Assembly (NCBI RefSeq): GCF_003425685.1
Contig: NZ_QJKM01000001.1
Location: 488,920-552,919 of the forward strand
Direction: 5' to 3'
Source of the DNA: Rhizobium terrae
GTDB taxonomy: Bacteria; Pseudomonadota; Alphaproteobacteria; Rhizobiales; Rhizobiaceae
DNA length: 64,000 bases
In this document: positions 57,901 through 64,000 of the stretch, one piece after another
Position numbering within the stretch: the first letter of the stretch is position 1
How the letters are laid out: the number at the start of each line of letters is the position of its first letter
Notes under the pieces: model-generated
The model's input: only the letters and a program-made list of their open reading frames with translations
Database searches by the model: none
What the model was told of the DNA's origin: nothing
Translations under genes and position numbers: made by a program

Positions 57901-60900
57901 TGAAGCGACATGCGATCCACGGCGGCAAGGTCAAATTTCGGCGCACGCCGCGCGCGTTGAAGGCGCTTCGCGCGGCTGGCCCGCAGCCGGCCGAACTCGT
58001 TGGGCGAAAGCCCGTGACGCCGTTGGACGAGCCCGAATTGCTGGCGCGTGCCGCGGGTGTCGATGGTCCATGGCGGCGTGGTGGCATGGCCGATCGTGTA
58101 TTCGAGGTTGAGGTCGATGCTGAACGAGCAGTGGATCGTGATGAACAGGATCTTGACGCTCACGCGTGCCGAAACGCTGACGTTGAGGGCAATGTCGATC
58201 GGCTGGTAACATTCGATAATCACCGTCACGCGAGCACTGGCGCGGATATCGACGGAAGCCTTGACGATCTTGAAGTCGATCGCGCCATAGACATGCCCCT
58301 CGATCCCTACCGTGCCTGCGATGGAATAAAAGAGCGCCGTGTCGCGATTGGCATCGTCGGGATTGAACCAGGCGAGCACCCCTTCGACGATCCCTTCGAC
58401 GGTCAGGGTCGCGCCGGCCCGCAATATCCCCTTTTCGATCGTCTTGCCGACGCCGATGGAAAGACCCAGCCCGAATTCCAGCACCGGCTTAAACGTACCG
58501 TCGCTGACCGTCGGCACGCGGTCCGAGGTCGCTCCTTCCAGATAACCGAAATAGAAGCCGCCGAAACCGACGAAGGGAAAGACCTCGACCGAGAAGGACC
58601 GCGAGAAATCGAGCCTGTAGGGGAAGCCGACATCGATCTTGAAATTGCCGTTGGTATAGATGTCGAGAACGAATTCCGGGATCGTCACCGACACTTCGCC
58701 GAATTCGAGCTGCCGGATCGCATCGGGCAGACGCAGGTCGATGTGATAGAGTCCGATCGTGTCGGAGATGCGCTTGTAGAGGATCTCGAATTCCAGGCCG
58801 GAAAGTGACTGCGCCTTTTCTCCCTGAAGCGCGATACGAAGCCCATAGAGTTGCGGATCGTTGAAGATCACGCTGATGGTGACGGTCGACAGCACCGAAA
58901 ACTTGGAACCGAGCAGCCAGCCGCTGTTTTCGGCAAAAACCAGCCCGTTCTGCGTGGCGAGCGGATTGCCGCTGTCGCCGGCGACGGGCTTGAGATTGTT
59001 TTCGAGTGCGGTAATGACCTCGCCGACGGTGCGCAGGTCGCGCGTATCGCGAAAGGCGACATGCTGTCCGATGCCGAGATAATCGAGCCGGAACAGTTCG
59101 TCGCCCGCGCCCGGCACCTCGATCGGCTTGCCGTTGACGAGATCCCAGCCCATCTCGTCGTGTTCGAGATCGGGATCGTCCGTCGTGACCTCGATCGGCA
59201 GGCCGAGGAACTTGCCCTTCATCGCGAAGACGACGCCCTGCTTGCCGCTGGACGGCACCCGCTTGTAGTAGGTCAACCGGATCGAGGTGAGGCTGATGAA
59301 GCCGAAATCGGCCGTGAGCCCGGTATCGAGGGTAACGGTCTGATTCTCGAAATCGAATTCCAGCGTCAGGTTCTCGAAACCGATGGAGTTCAGCACGTTC
59401 CACGGCTCGGGCAGCTCGTAGTTCCAGGAAGGATGGATGATGTTGACCATCCAGGTGATGATGTCGCCGAGCGTGAAGCTGATCGGTCCGATGCGGAATG
59501 TCTTCGTGCCGTCGGACAAGACGAGTTCGGCGGGCAGGACGATGCCCAGGACGAAGATCTGCCCGGAAGCGGTGATGACATAGGACGGCGGGCCACCGCC
59601 GACCTCGACGCCACCGACGTTGACGGTCGCATTGTGGAGACCGAGGAATTCTTGTCCGAAAAGCTTGAGCTTGAGATCTGCATCGGCATAGGCCGACCAG
59701 CGGGTGGTGACGGTGCCCCCCTGGTTCTCGTAGGTGAGTTCCGCGCCGATCAGCGAGAAGCTGAGTTCCAGAAAATCATCGAAGGCAGCAGCCACCGACG
59801 GCGCGCCGAAACCAGCGATCAGGTCGGAGAAGCGCAGCGGCAGACCGTCTGCGGTTACCAGTTCGCCGCGCCCCTCGATGACGTAGTCGGCGCCGCTCCA
59901 GGTGTAGGACGCATCCGCCATGAACAGCAGCGAGCCGATCTTGATCGTGCCACCGAGCAGCACGGAATTGACGGTAAGTATGTCCGCTGCGAGGGTCGAA
60001 TATCGGAAATGGATTTCCTGCAGCGCCAGAAGCGGATCGGAGGCTGGGCCGATGATCACCCAGCCGGGACTGGTGGGTTTTGTGGCGATATAGATCTGGG
60101 CGGCTCGGAATGCGGGCGGCACCGTCAGCCCGACCGACACGGAGAAACGCTGCAGCCCGACATCGGTCGCGAGGAATTGCAAGGGGCCTGGCAGCGACGG
60201 TGGACTGATCGCGGAGCCATACATAGCAGCGACGATATCAGTGAGCGCAAGCGCATTGTCGTCATCGGGATAACCGCCGGAGACGGTGAGGACCGGATAG
60301 TTGCCGGTTATGACGGCAATGATCTCGAAATCGTTGACCGCCTGATTATGACTGTCGAGATGCCAGCCGAGGCCGACCGTCGTCGCCGGCGACATCTGCG
60401 TCTCGTCGTCGTCCGACGGGACATAGGTCAATCGGGTGACGAAATAAGGCGTGTCGACATTGACGGGACCGATGGCCAACGCGCCGTTGCCGGTATGGAC
60501 CACCGGGATTTGGGCGCTGAAGGTAGGGCCATACGTCCCAAACGCGATGGGCTGCGTGAAATGCTGCGCAACCTGACCGGAGTAAAGGATGTTGATGACA
60601 GAATAGACGCCCGAATAGAGCAGCGATGCATCCAGAGCCAGCGCTGTGCCGGCGGTGCTGCCGACCGAACTCCAGGTCAGCTTCTTGCCGGTCAGCTGGC
60701 CACACCATTGATCGAACAGGCGGTTGTTGAAAGCTTCGAAGCTTTGTCCAAGCGTCCAGCGCGCGGATGGGGTGAGGATGAACGCGAGGTCCGGTTCGCC
60801 GTTGCGAACGGTGACAGTGACCGTGGTGGTGACAACAAGATTCAGAAGATCGACCTGCCCGGTGACCGTAAAGGCCTCACCGGCGACCGGGGATACGCGG

Positions 60901-61097
60901 ACGGGGTTGAGCGCATCCGGCGGCGACAGGACGATTTGCGTGACCGGATTTGCAGGGTCGTTGCTGAGCGTCGCCGCAACCAGCGTCCAGAGCCTTTGCG
61001 ACGGCAGGTTGCGTGACCACAGAACGGCGACCGAACCGTGATCCAGCTGGGTGATCAGATCGTCGTGGACCGTCTGGATTGTCAGGGCATCGGCCAT
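48933..61097 (-). CDS. Giant LysM-like multidomain protein of unknown function
   Basis: 4,054 residues in one uninterrupted frame from the ATG at 61097 (GAGG five bases before it) to TAG at 48933. No signal peptide or clear membrane helix is visible. Rough architecture: 1-370 beta-rich; 370-1010 a long run of alternating hydrophobic strands with GFGGFYFGYLEG near 860; 1010-1350 a basic linker (RASRAKRLQRARR) and a helical part; 1365-1545 three LysM-like modules (GESLNDIAGRF, DTLAGLAQAF, GDSLQSIAQAY); 1560-1960 mixed; 1985-2060 two modules; 2060-2370 mixed; 2370-2940 a dense array of about eight to ten modules (AGDTIASMAARW, GDQSLAQLAERY, AGDSLYTVANKI, PGDTVTSVVAAF and others); 3320-3510 degenerate modules; then a 540-residue C-terminal region. 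LysM domains bind GlcNAc polymers elsewhere, but these copies are divergent. Cotranscription with the nuclease-fold gene upstream is likely (43-base gap). Function unknown. Confidence 0.9.
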   Translation of the reverse strand: MADALTIQTVHDDLITQLDHGSVAVLWSRNLPSQRLWTLVAATLSNDPANPVTQIVLSPPDALNPVRVSPVAGEAFTVTGQVDLLNLVVTTTVTVTVRNGEPDLAFILTPSARWTLGQSFEAFNNRLFDQWCGQLTGKKLTWSSVGSTAGTALALDASLLYSGVYSVINILYSGQVAQHFTQPIAFGTYGPTFSAQIPVVHTGNGALAIGPVNVDTPYFVTRLTYVPSDDDETQMSPATTVGLGWHLDSHNQAVNDFEIIAVITGNYPVLTVSGGYPDDDNALALTDIVAAMYGSAISPPSLPGPLQFLATDVGLQRFSVSVGLTVPPAFRAAQIYIATKPTSPGWVIIGPASDPLLALQEIHFRYSTLAADILTVNSVLLGGTIKIGSLLFMADASYTWSGADYVIEGRGELVTADGLPLRFSDLIAGFGAPSVAAAFDDFLELSFSLIGAELTYENQGGTVTTRWSAYADADLKLKLFGQEFLGLHNATVNVGGVEVGGGPPSYVITASGQIFVLGIVLPAELVLSDGTKTFRIGPISFTLGDIITWMVNIIHPSWNYELPEPWNVLNSIGFENLTLEFDFENQTVTLDTGLTADFGFISLTSIRLTYYKRVPSSGKQGVVFAMKGKFLGLPIEVTTDDPDLEHDEMGWDLVNGKPIEVPGAGDELFRLDYLGIGQHVAFRDTRDLRTVGEVITALENNLKPVAGDSGNPLATQNGLVFAENSGWLLGSKFSVLSTVTISVIFNDPQLYGLRIALQGEKAQSLSGLEFEILYKRISDTIGLYHIDLRLPDAIRQLEFGEVSVTIPEFVLDIYTNGNFKIDVGFPYRLDFSRSFSVEVFPFVGFGGFYFGYLEGATSDRVPTVSDGTFKPVLEFGLGLSIGVGKTIEKGILRAGATLTVEGIVEGVLAWFNPDDANRDTALFYSIAGTVGIEGHVYGAIDFKIVKASVDIRASARVTVIIECYQPIDIALNVSVSARVSVKILFITIHCSFSIDLNLEYTIGHATTPPWTIDTRGTRQQFGLVQRRHGLSPNEFGRLRASRAKRLQRARRAPKFDLAAVDRMSLHATRDVEQTVIALQFRPFFTQSDQPSLVNDQPPPAGERVRSVAMLYTATAGSGPDTVFAQLASLCFQRVVAAQLATKPDENDRVSLYDLSVIKHQLDLGLHDPDFAYDALVAFFVAAGIVFDISGEPQNGAVTATFFPMIPALTLTDTLTDGAGGQQHFVSVNYATDPRLMVDETYEGIVDSYFRAFQAGSENLVEQLAAGISPEAAPRAGTTESMAQYVFRDYFLMITQSMVQSAIDYLDAYPYVVPQGAAQSLTAIASAMSAQNDPHDENPAPLSIALANVTATDILDAAGTTATGIAGAFYQANNGESLNDIAGRFSVSATALAAMVNPDFGVANAAGPNMINPGIQIDLGDIVYTCADTSMTLGLVALLFAVPPDSIQNDPGNAGLDFAVPFPPGTQVHVPAAHYVLQPTDTLAGLAQAFQTALSTIVTRNADLKTLVRPLGIWAIPIFFHTWQSGDSLQSIAQAYALTVAQLLEGGYAAAPIIKAGAALTIPYRPDIPAADLYAAMGATTVTGPVANSVSRFMMHGMRLPQISPLTFDSMKPMYINLGQQIDVPNALLTETGYSYALTLAADPRPQWITFNGGTGISGSYDYAAEDLTELGVYNAVFTPDQLTVRQLPLMAYTPNRYPLRQVVHWQSPHGLAPVTGEASNGNGEPNIWNFPPALMERLSAATGGTDAATTLKFAIAIGRQPAPNAPPVYTPVGSFAWGTVIDLGVKRVMAGSAGNIAVKNDYLLSGIDPASREALYRLWTYMADPSYADQADLYVLCRADPASQSGRGVISQDLVTASTAVLKTNLSTVNNPAPSGTRLRAAAEGDPAPVYAATIGQPRDFLRLIWESVTVNSGGYYLNYTENGTGDGLPDDLFDTNGVATVQILVIFASQRHSGNTLAGQPPMLRMSNCVVLSDHLDLGNAELVVEGANYTVEAGTSLAAVEAAMGFASMADFVSANQALKVLLRQGLTIAVGSGTIVEVGDSLLSIAARVGANPLAVANAVANDTSALIPGALCQYAPGQMRLIGTGAVGSVGLEVTRADPDPDDVSYATLTAQQKLDLMFNLLGIDLTGNGWFQPLAMTTDTGQPAGRANEWPATGPLLPDDVPPALRATNWVYRKLVPYYEFAVPAANAALDAPHLPPRNENPYAGIAPSSQIALEVHFQDNFGNRPAGAGASGSIALPAGYRDLIQPLSAWPGVATSYLVNKVNPQPGGGVYKVGIEIDAGFRTANYSSGAGQTVTQARKRIAADQEKLRQIYYQIVQPDMQMTMTTTLDSVGDVPALYSLSKSSFVDIVNAGLLFFGQQLETAQVTTAGVAGDTIASMAARWLLVDPGALPKANAAMTLGSFFDLAAAGQLTLPVTILARAGQSLVNLARSATDAMGQAVNEQQVATLNADVPLKAGTTVVAPERTIPGTNDPAIGDQSLAQLAERYAATVTSLAAANATDTTVLRPGTMLTLEGVDYAVAAGDSFAGLVTAFEQVPVAVGRDTFRILAEARGLSVGALAFANETAVSILAAGGTFTYPDGAGGTVSTQVVAGDSLYTVANKIASQLRQAAVTVESLVTANQDIPGLLKTDAVLATGLTRIRIDVIANANANVTALFVASAHLKIAAYRLQPGDTVTSVVAAFTAIDPSYTLSRFVSDNGTTGDLMPAGAQLLAGTRTQSVDAAETLADFADASGLTFTQIGQYNSDKPLAVTTDAKYLVPERTTAAGLSFSAVQPAAGESLVTVASRFAGITAGNLAEANAQMWRTLTPGLTVSLNGTTVITTANMTFAALWIASGGGTTVDYAALAAAIDAASALRAGAVLVGPPARAGSAAARPTDLAAAWNIDADDLLTVNRAAAAFLNPGATVTFVGTAGPVVLTVRPNDTINTFHDYAIGTAGLEAVDRTAYFAALAMAPALIAAQAAFVVPPTIERITTRIDRNFPSKLFRLTQAVQFARVNYEVTAATITALEAVPDITAAQATKLNAMASAGQLYIDGDAFDAALRLAFGSEPDIDYLISMTRRYAMLPTVQMDPSFADVPAALSVETQIPAHATPNSPEDTAQSLRNFAVMFEAAFDNAVKVSISAAGDALGPSQAPRQLWAVDFSQAGYGFRVDGSQPSYFARQPISNKLLAENGVSMRYYVSGNPAPVLGDPIDVKHADLDIWARQFFETVDLALSPECAVSIYQHAPTALDSLVALKGRLAETAAGQLGQLIDNGHPGNLTLARESFAERLKIELADAYRIETVLQFPVAITNGGPERAGIEPPRLFGQPVNLSYVTATVETIASLGAVLGVSQPYVVEMFAGMPGILNLGPGSSHPITVTYTPTGATAQPTASDSLTTLAIRLGIAGSRPAQALIGAITISPAGEGLFAPQVSLSAIQVSYVPAVATSIEAVAQVLDVSVLQLAAAMQDTAGLFNPAITSLTWLYGTNATATVPLAATSTFNTLAAAFAAAGVTPAPDAAAVANYFRILPPDLIAAGARLSIVELIPNSSFNATAVPLSASGSVLTFFLDVANPSRARKLFMDLDFPINQIEHDIAAVPADPDYENSAWLSFLLPFDTAGGSTDSRIGMVDIPIPNLSYPDSPVLTGQAGVPTPRPEPPVTVMDFKKWDYNFAFEYRVAAQDLIYTGVTINRVAGAGSERRLRALDEDPGLPTNILEALAQFNASYQSLTEDLQQLPFLSADDTGNPAVASASVLAEFGRQIEQLWTVLPPAPGVGGQDGEHGYVFTMTRARDAADYLDTLIMTAQKSGETLWPGRAEVQTPDGTWYQLTRLTPNPTVEVVFAYPQDEIRADTTLTHRIWFIGLDVVVEQSARAGVHVTRNENLSNAGATLPAFVYRTPVIATADDLTPLIGRADPYVLPPPSAPNNDLVNALSNFFKELFDIGSITWASGTTRMITLHVAYRFDLAPGQPLGGSDLTPQAPSVLHTQYAFRLNPATGSPDYQPVSDTFVSNLAAAVNSWTSANLDPGQPGYLVFDLMVLADDATAADAPNPVLKLTTLLWALQ

Positions 61098-61140
61098 GAC
61101 AACCTCGCCGAACTGATTTTCGATATCGGAACGCCGCTCT

Positions 61141-62355
61141 TCATGGGATCCTCAGATAGATCGGCAGATGGTCGCTGGTGGCGATGATGCTCCAGAAATT
61201 TTCCCACTGATGGAACGTGGCTGTCGGTCCTGCCAATCCATGGCCGGTGGGGAGGCCTTGGATCGTTCCGAGGTCCTGATACATGGCCGTGCCCCAAGGC
61301 GCCGGTGCGCCATCGACGCAGTCGACCGATATTCTTCTGTATACGGTTATCCAGGGCTGGGGCCCTGGATTCCGACGCACAAAGAAATTGTCTAGTATTT
61401 CGCGATGCTGATAGCTGAAGGGCGGCGTCAGCGGATCCGCGTCATGGTTGCGGCGGTAATGGGTGGAGTCGGTATTCGTCGTCCGTATGAGATATTTGTA
61501 ACTGAGTGCCAGCAAAGGTGCGTAAGCAGCCACGGATTCCAGTGCGTTATAGTCGTTCACGTTGAAATCGCCGCAGGCGATGTAATAATTTGGATTGGCC
61601 GTCGTGTTCTGTGCCGGGTTCATGTCGGCAATCTGGGCAATTGCTTGGGTGCCGGTGACATGCGTGCCGGTCGCGCCGTGCTGGGGCGACGTATGCATGA
61701 ACAGGCAGCGGAAAAGTCTTGTTGCGCCCCCCACTTCCCGAAAGTCGACCATGAAGGGACGACGGTTCATGTTGTTCGGGAAAAGAACAGCCGTACCGGC
61801 ATTATCCGTGTGGTCGACACGCCCTGCCCGTGTGGTACCGCCTGCAATCGTAGCTCCGTTCCAGGGCAGCGCATACGCGGCCGCACCGCCGGCGGCGCGC
61901 TGTATCGCCGCGCCATTCCAGTAGTCCGGCCCCTCGAAGGTGACGGTCGCGCTGTTGTAAAAAACGGCGACTGCTTCTTCCGCAGCCCATTTTCCGACAT
62001 GAAGAGCAGGTTTCGGAGGATTGCATTTGATCGGCGGAACCACACGCCAGTTGGCGTTGCCGGTCTCATCCTTGATCATCTGCAGGAACTGCAGCACGCC
62101 TCCAGAATCCAGCGCGTTCATCGGCTGTCCCAATGGCGTGTTTCGTGCAGTCATCGTTTCGAGCACCGCGATCACGTCGGGCACGTCGGCGGCCGTGCCA
62201 CCGGCACCGACCACCATCTGCATATAAAACAGCCGGTCTGTCGCGCTATTGTATTGACGCTTGCGCTTCGTCGAGAGTTTCGCGGTCGGGTAGTATTCAT
62301 AATCCTGAAATTTGGCATCGGTAAATTTTTCGATGTTCCAGACCATGAGCTTCAT
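61141..62355 (-). CDS. Endonuclease/exonuclease/phosphatase (EEP) fold protein
   Basis: 404 residues from the ATG at 62355 (MKLMVWNIEKF), with GAGGAGG seven bases upstream; the open frame to 62451 runs into the preceding gene. EEP motifs in order: VWNIEKF (N-terminal Asn), VIAVLETM (metal-binding Glu, about 77-84), CGDFNVND (Asp-Asn pair, about 277-284) and SDHLPIYL at the C-terminus (catalytic His). Long inserts between the second and third motifs set it apart from DNase I or ExoIII. No signal peptide is seen. It could be a nuclease, phosphodiesterase or phosphatase. It lies 10 bases after the upstream gene and 43 before the giant gene, so probably one operon. Confidence 0.75.
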   Translation of the reverse strand: MKLMVWNIEKFTDAKFQDYEYYPTAKLSTKRKRQYNSATDRLFYMQMVVGAGGTAADVPDVIAVLETMTARNTPLGQPMNALDSGGVLQFLQMIKDETGNANWRVVPPIKCNPPKPALHVGKWAAEEAVAVFYNSATVTFEGPDYWNGAAIQRAAGGAAAYALPWNGATIAGGTTRAGRVDHTDNAGTAVLFPNNMNRRPFMVDFREVGGATRLFRCLFMHTSPQHGATGTHVTGTQAIAQIADMNPAQNTTANPNYYIACGDFNVNDYNALESVAAYAPLLALSYKYLIRTTNTDSTHYRRNHDADPLTPPFSYQHREILDNFFVRRNPGPQPWITVYRRISVDCVDGAPAPWGTAMYQDLGTIQGLPTGHGLAGPTATFHQWENFWSIIATSDHLPIYLRIP

Positions 62356-62365
62356 GATCGCCTCC

Positions 62366-64000
62366 TCACGCCGCGATGTAGGAGGCGTACCAGCCAAGGC
62401 TGGAGGCCTGTTTCGATGGATCGGGATTGCCAAACAGCACGAGGTCGACATAGGCGCTCTGCGGGATCTTCATGCCGAGGAAGCGAAGCGCGAGATTGGT
62501 GAAGACCAGCGTGTAGGCGATATTCCCCCCCGTCGATGGCGCCGCGGTAAACCGTATGTCGTCGATGGAAAGGCCAAGGATGCCCTCGATCGAGAAGGAC
62601 AGGTTTTCCGGATTGGCGCCCGGGATGCGCAGGCCCGTATAGACGCTCGGTCCGGAAGAACCCGACCAGCCTATCAGCACGCCTGCGGTGAAGCCGGCGC
62701 TACTCGCGAGCGCGCCGAAGGTTCCGAGGTTGAGCTCGTATTGCAGCGCGTACCAGGGATAGGCGAGCGGCGTCTCTGCCAGCGGCGTCGCGGCCGCAAG
62801 ATAACCGAGCCCCGCCGGCGTCGATCCCGACTGCCCTTGAACGAACCCTTTGAATTTTAGTGGGAAATGCGCAAACAGGCTTTGAGGGCGCGCAACCGAA
62901 CTCGCAATGTCGATCGCCAGGTTCTGCGCGTCGAATACAAAACCGCGGTTCTGCGTCACGCCGTCCGCATTCAGATCGTAATCCATTTGGACGACGAGGT
63001 TGGAATAGGAAAGACCGCCTGGCAGTACTTCCGCCCCGGTCGTGTTTCCGAACGAGAGAGCATCGAAATCCGGGAGGTCCCGGAAACGGATCGTGCCGCC
63101 GAAGACGAACCGGGTTCTGACTGCCTTTATCCCGTTCTGGTTCGGAACGGCATCCGGATTGAGCGTGACGAAATCGGCGCCTGAGATGACGACCTCGTCG
63201 AGAACCTGGCTCGCCGCCTTGAAATGCTGGTCGCCGCGCGAGATGAAGCTGAAGGTATCGCCCGCCTCGGCGTGCTGATAGTAGCCATGGAGGGTGATCA
63301 CGCTCTGCCCGGCGGCGGTGCCGGAGCCATCGACCAGCGTCACCGGACTGCCGAACAGCCTGTTGGCCAGAAGCTCAATGGCGCAGGCAAAGTTGCGGAT
63401 CTGCGAATTGCCAAACAGGATGCGCAACACCGTTACCTTGAAGTCGAAGTCACTGTTCGTGCTTGCGAAGGAGGTGGCATCGGAATAGTCGATCAGCCCG
63501 AACAGCGCCGTATCGCGCATGGTCAGCACGCCGCCCACCACGTCCATCGGCGACATGTTGATGCCGAGATGATGGGCGCGGAAGCGCGAGGGATCGATAC
63601 CGGCGGCGATCCCGGCAAGCTGGCCCGGCATGGCGGCGAGCGACACCTCGGTGTTGAAGGCAAGGATGCCGTTCCACGCCGGGTCGGTCACCGCCTCATA
63701 GACATGCAGGAAATCAGGATCGGGCGTGGATCCCGGCGGCACCTCGACCTTGTCGATGACGGCCTGGATGATTGCGAGCAGATTGCTCTGCGTCAGCGCC
63801 CCGTCGGTAAACTGTTGGGGGAAACTCCAGGCACCGAGGTCCTCGGCCAGGTTGGCGATACTCGCCCCAGCATATTTATAGACGATGACCGTTCCGTTCT
63901 GCGCCCAATACCGGGGATCCAGGTCGAACGGAATGCCGGCGATCTTCAGCGCGGAGGAGAGGAAGGCGCCTTGCTGCGCAAACAGCGTAGCGTTTGAGAT
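62366..64000 (-). CDS. Unknown beta-rich protein, 5' end beyond the window
   Basis: The frame is open from TGA at 62366 to the right edge (at least 544 residues), so the start lies outside. A GTG at 63742 opens a shorter reading, but in-frame coding continues upstream as far as the edge, including LDPRYWAQNGTVIVYKYAGA, so it is not the start. The visible part is rich in predicted beta strands with short turns (FVFGGTIRFRDLPDF, YALQYELNLGTFGAL, IEGILGLSIDDIRFTA) and ends LGWYASYIAA. No known domain recognised. In style it resembles the beta-rich N-terminal third of the giant protein encoded downstream, though I could not align them by eye. It is the first visible gene of the three-gene cassette. 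Confidence 0.7.
   Translation of the reverse strand: MSNATLFAQQGAFLSSALKIAGIPFDLDPRYWAQNGTVIVYKYAGASIANLAEDLGAWSFPQQFTDGALTQSNLLAIIQAVIDKVEVPPGSTPDPDFLHVYEAVTDPAWNGILAFNTEVSLAAMPGQLAGIAAGIDPSRFRAHHLGINMSPMDVVGGVLTMRDTALFGLIDYSDATSFASTNSDFDFKVTVLRILFGNSQIRNFACAIELLANRLFGSPVTLVDGSGTAAGQSVITLHGYYQHAEAGDTFSFISRGDQHFKAASQVLDEVVISGADFVTLNPDAVPNQNGIKAVRTRFVFGGTIRFRDLPDFDALSFGNTTGAEVLPGGLSYSNLVVQMDYDLNADGVTQNRGFVFDAQNLAIDIASSVARPQSLFAHFPLKFKGFVQGQSGSTPAGLGYLAAATPLAETPLAYPWYALQYELNLGTFGALASSAGFTAGVLIGWSGSSGPSVYTGLRIPGANPENLSFSIEGILGLSIDDIRFTAAPSTGGNIAYTLVFTNLALRFLGMKIPQSAYVDLVLFGNPDPSKQASSLGWYASYIAA

Noticed and set aside
53094..61016. Very long rightward open frames (up to about 945 codons) opposite the giant gene, for example 53094-54965, 55971-58808 and 58851-61016
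   Set aside because: They mirror the leftward gene in a GC-rich codon phase, their products are Arg/Asp/Gly-rich without recognisable domains, and they have no consistent ribosome sites. The leftward frame is the only one with coherent strand and LysM-like patterns.
62366..63742. Complete 458-residue protein starting at the GTG at 63742
   Set aside because: The same frame continues without a stop to 64000 with coding-like sequence and no ribosome site near 63742, so the gene is cut by the window edge.
48933..64000. Classical Tc toxin or Rhs/YD-repeat toxin locus
   Set aside because: No YD repeats, no RHS core or DPxGL motif and no recognisable TcB/TcC partner were seen. The idea of a toxin-like complex remains open but unsupported.

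Overview
The window looks like about 64 kb of a Rhizobiales chromosome or large replicon (Rhizobium/Agrobacterium/Sinorhizobium type). The reasons are high GC with strong third-position GC bias, the dense packing of ABC importers with catabolic enzymes, an iolC gene fused to a C-terminal DUF2090-type domain, and a RIME-like intergenic palindromic repeat at 7435-7520. No rRNA, tRNA, CRISPR array, integrase or complete insertion sequence was seen. Everything here is read by eye; no database search was run.

Layout. (1) 1-10076: an amino-acid scavenging block. An AbgB-like M20 amidohydrolase and an M28-family peptidase lead an operon with a complete polar amino-acid ABC importer that has two substrate-binding proteins (SBPs). 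Next come a convergent Lrp/AsnC regulator and an arginase-ornithine cyclodeaminase pair (arginine to ornithine to proline). (2) 10092-18773: a Gsi/Dpp-like peptide importer split over two divergent operons. One carries a creatininase-family amidohydrolase, two permeases, a fused double ATPase and an HP0310-like deacetylase. The other carries a MarR-like regulator and the SBP, followed by an isoaspartyl peptidase/asparaginase. Two identical palindromes, GTTCCATACGGAAC, sit in the divergent promoter. (3) 18861-25688: a carbohydrate ABC importer operon with a HAD phosphatase, a ketopantoate-reductase-like enzyme and an SDR. (4) 26019-27216: murQ and a truncated serine hydrolase (beta-lactamase fold) that stops at the 3' end of the next operon. 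(5) 27217-36468: one leftward operon encoding a three-subunit molybdenum hydroxylase and a complete branched-chain-type (Liv) importer, with a divergent TetR regulator and three ACCAnnTGGT operator-like sites. (6) 36613-38178: a membrane GGDEF-EAL protein. (7) 38495-46070: inositol catabolism (iolR, iolC-D-E-B and a divergent inositol dehydrogenase) with recognisable promoters and operator-like sites. (8) 46428-48719: an amine oxidase and an EamA exporter.

(9) 48933-64000: the most unusual region. It is a leftward cassette with an unknown beta-rich protein (5' end outside the window), an endonuclease/exonuclease/phosphatase-fold protein and a giant 4,054-residue protein. The giant protein has a long beta-strand-rich N-terminal region and at least a dozen degenerate LysM-like modules. 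None of the visible starts shows a signal peptide. I cannot assign a function; this is the best candidate for an undescribed system.

Apart from this cassette and the GGDEF-EAL protein, the theme is nutrient uptake linked to catabolism, with a local regulator next to most blocks.
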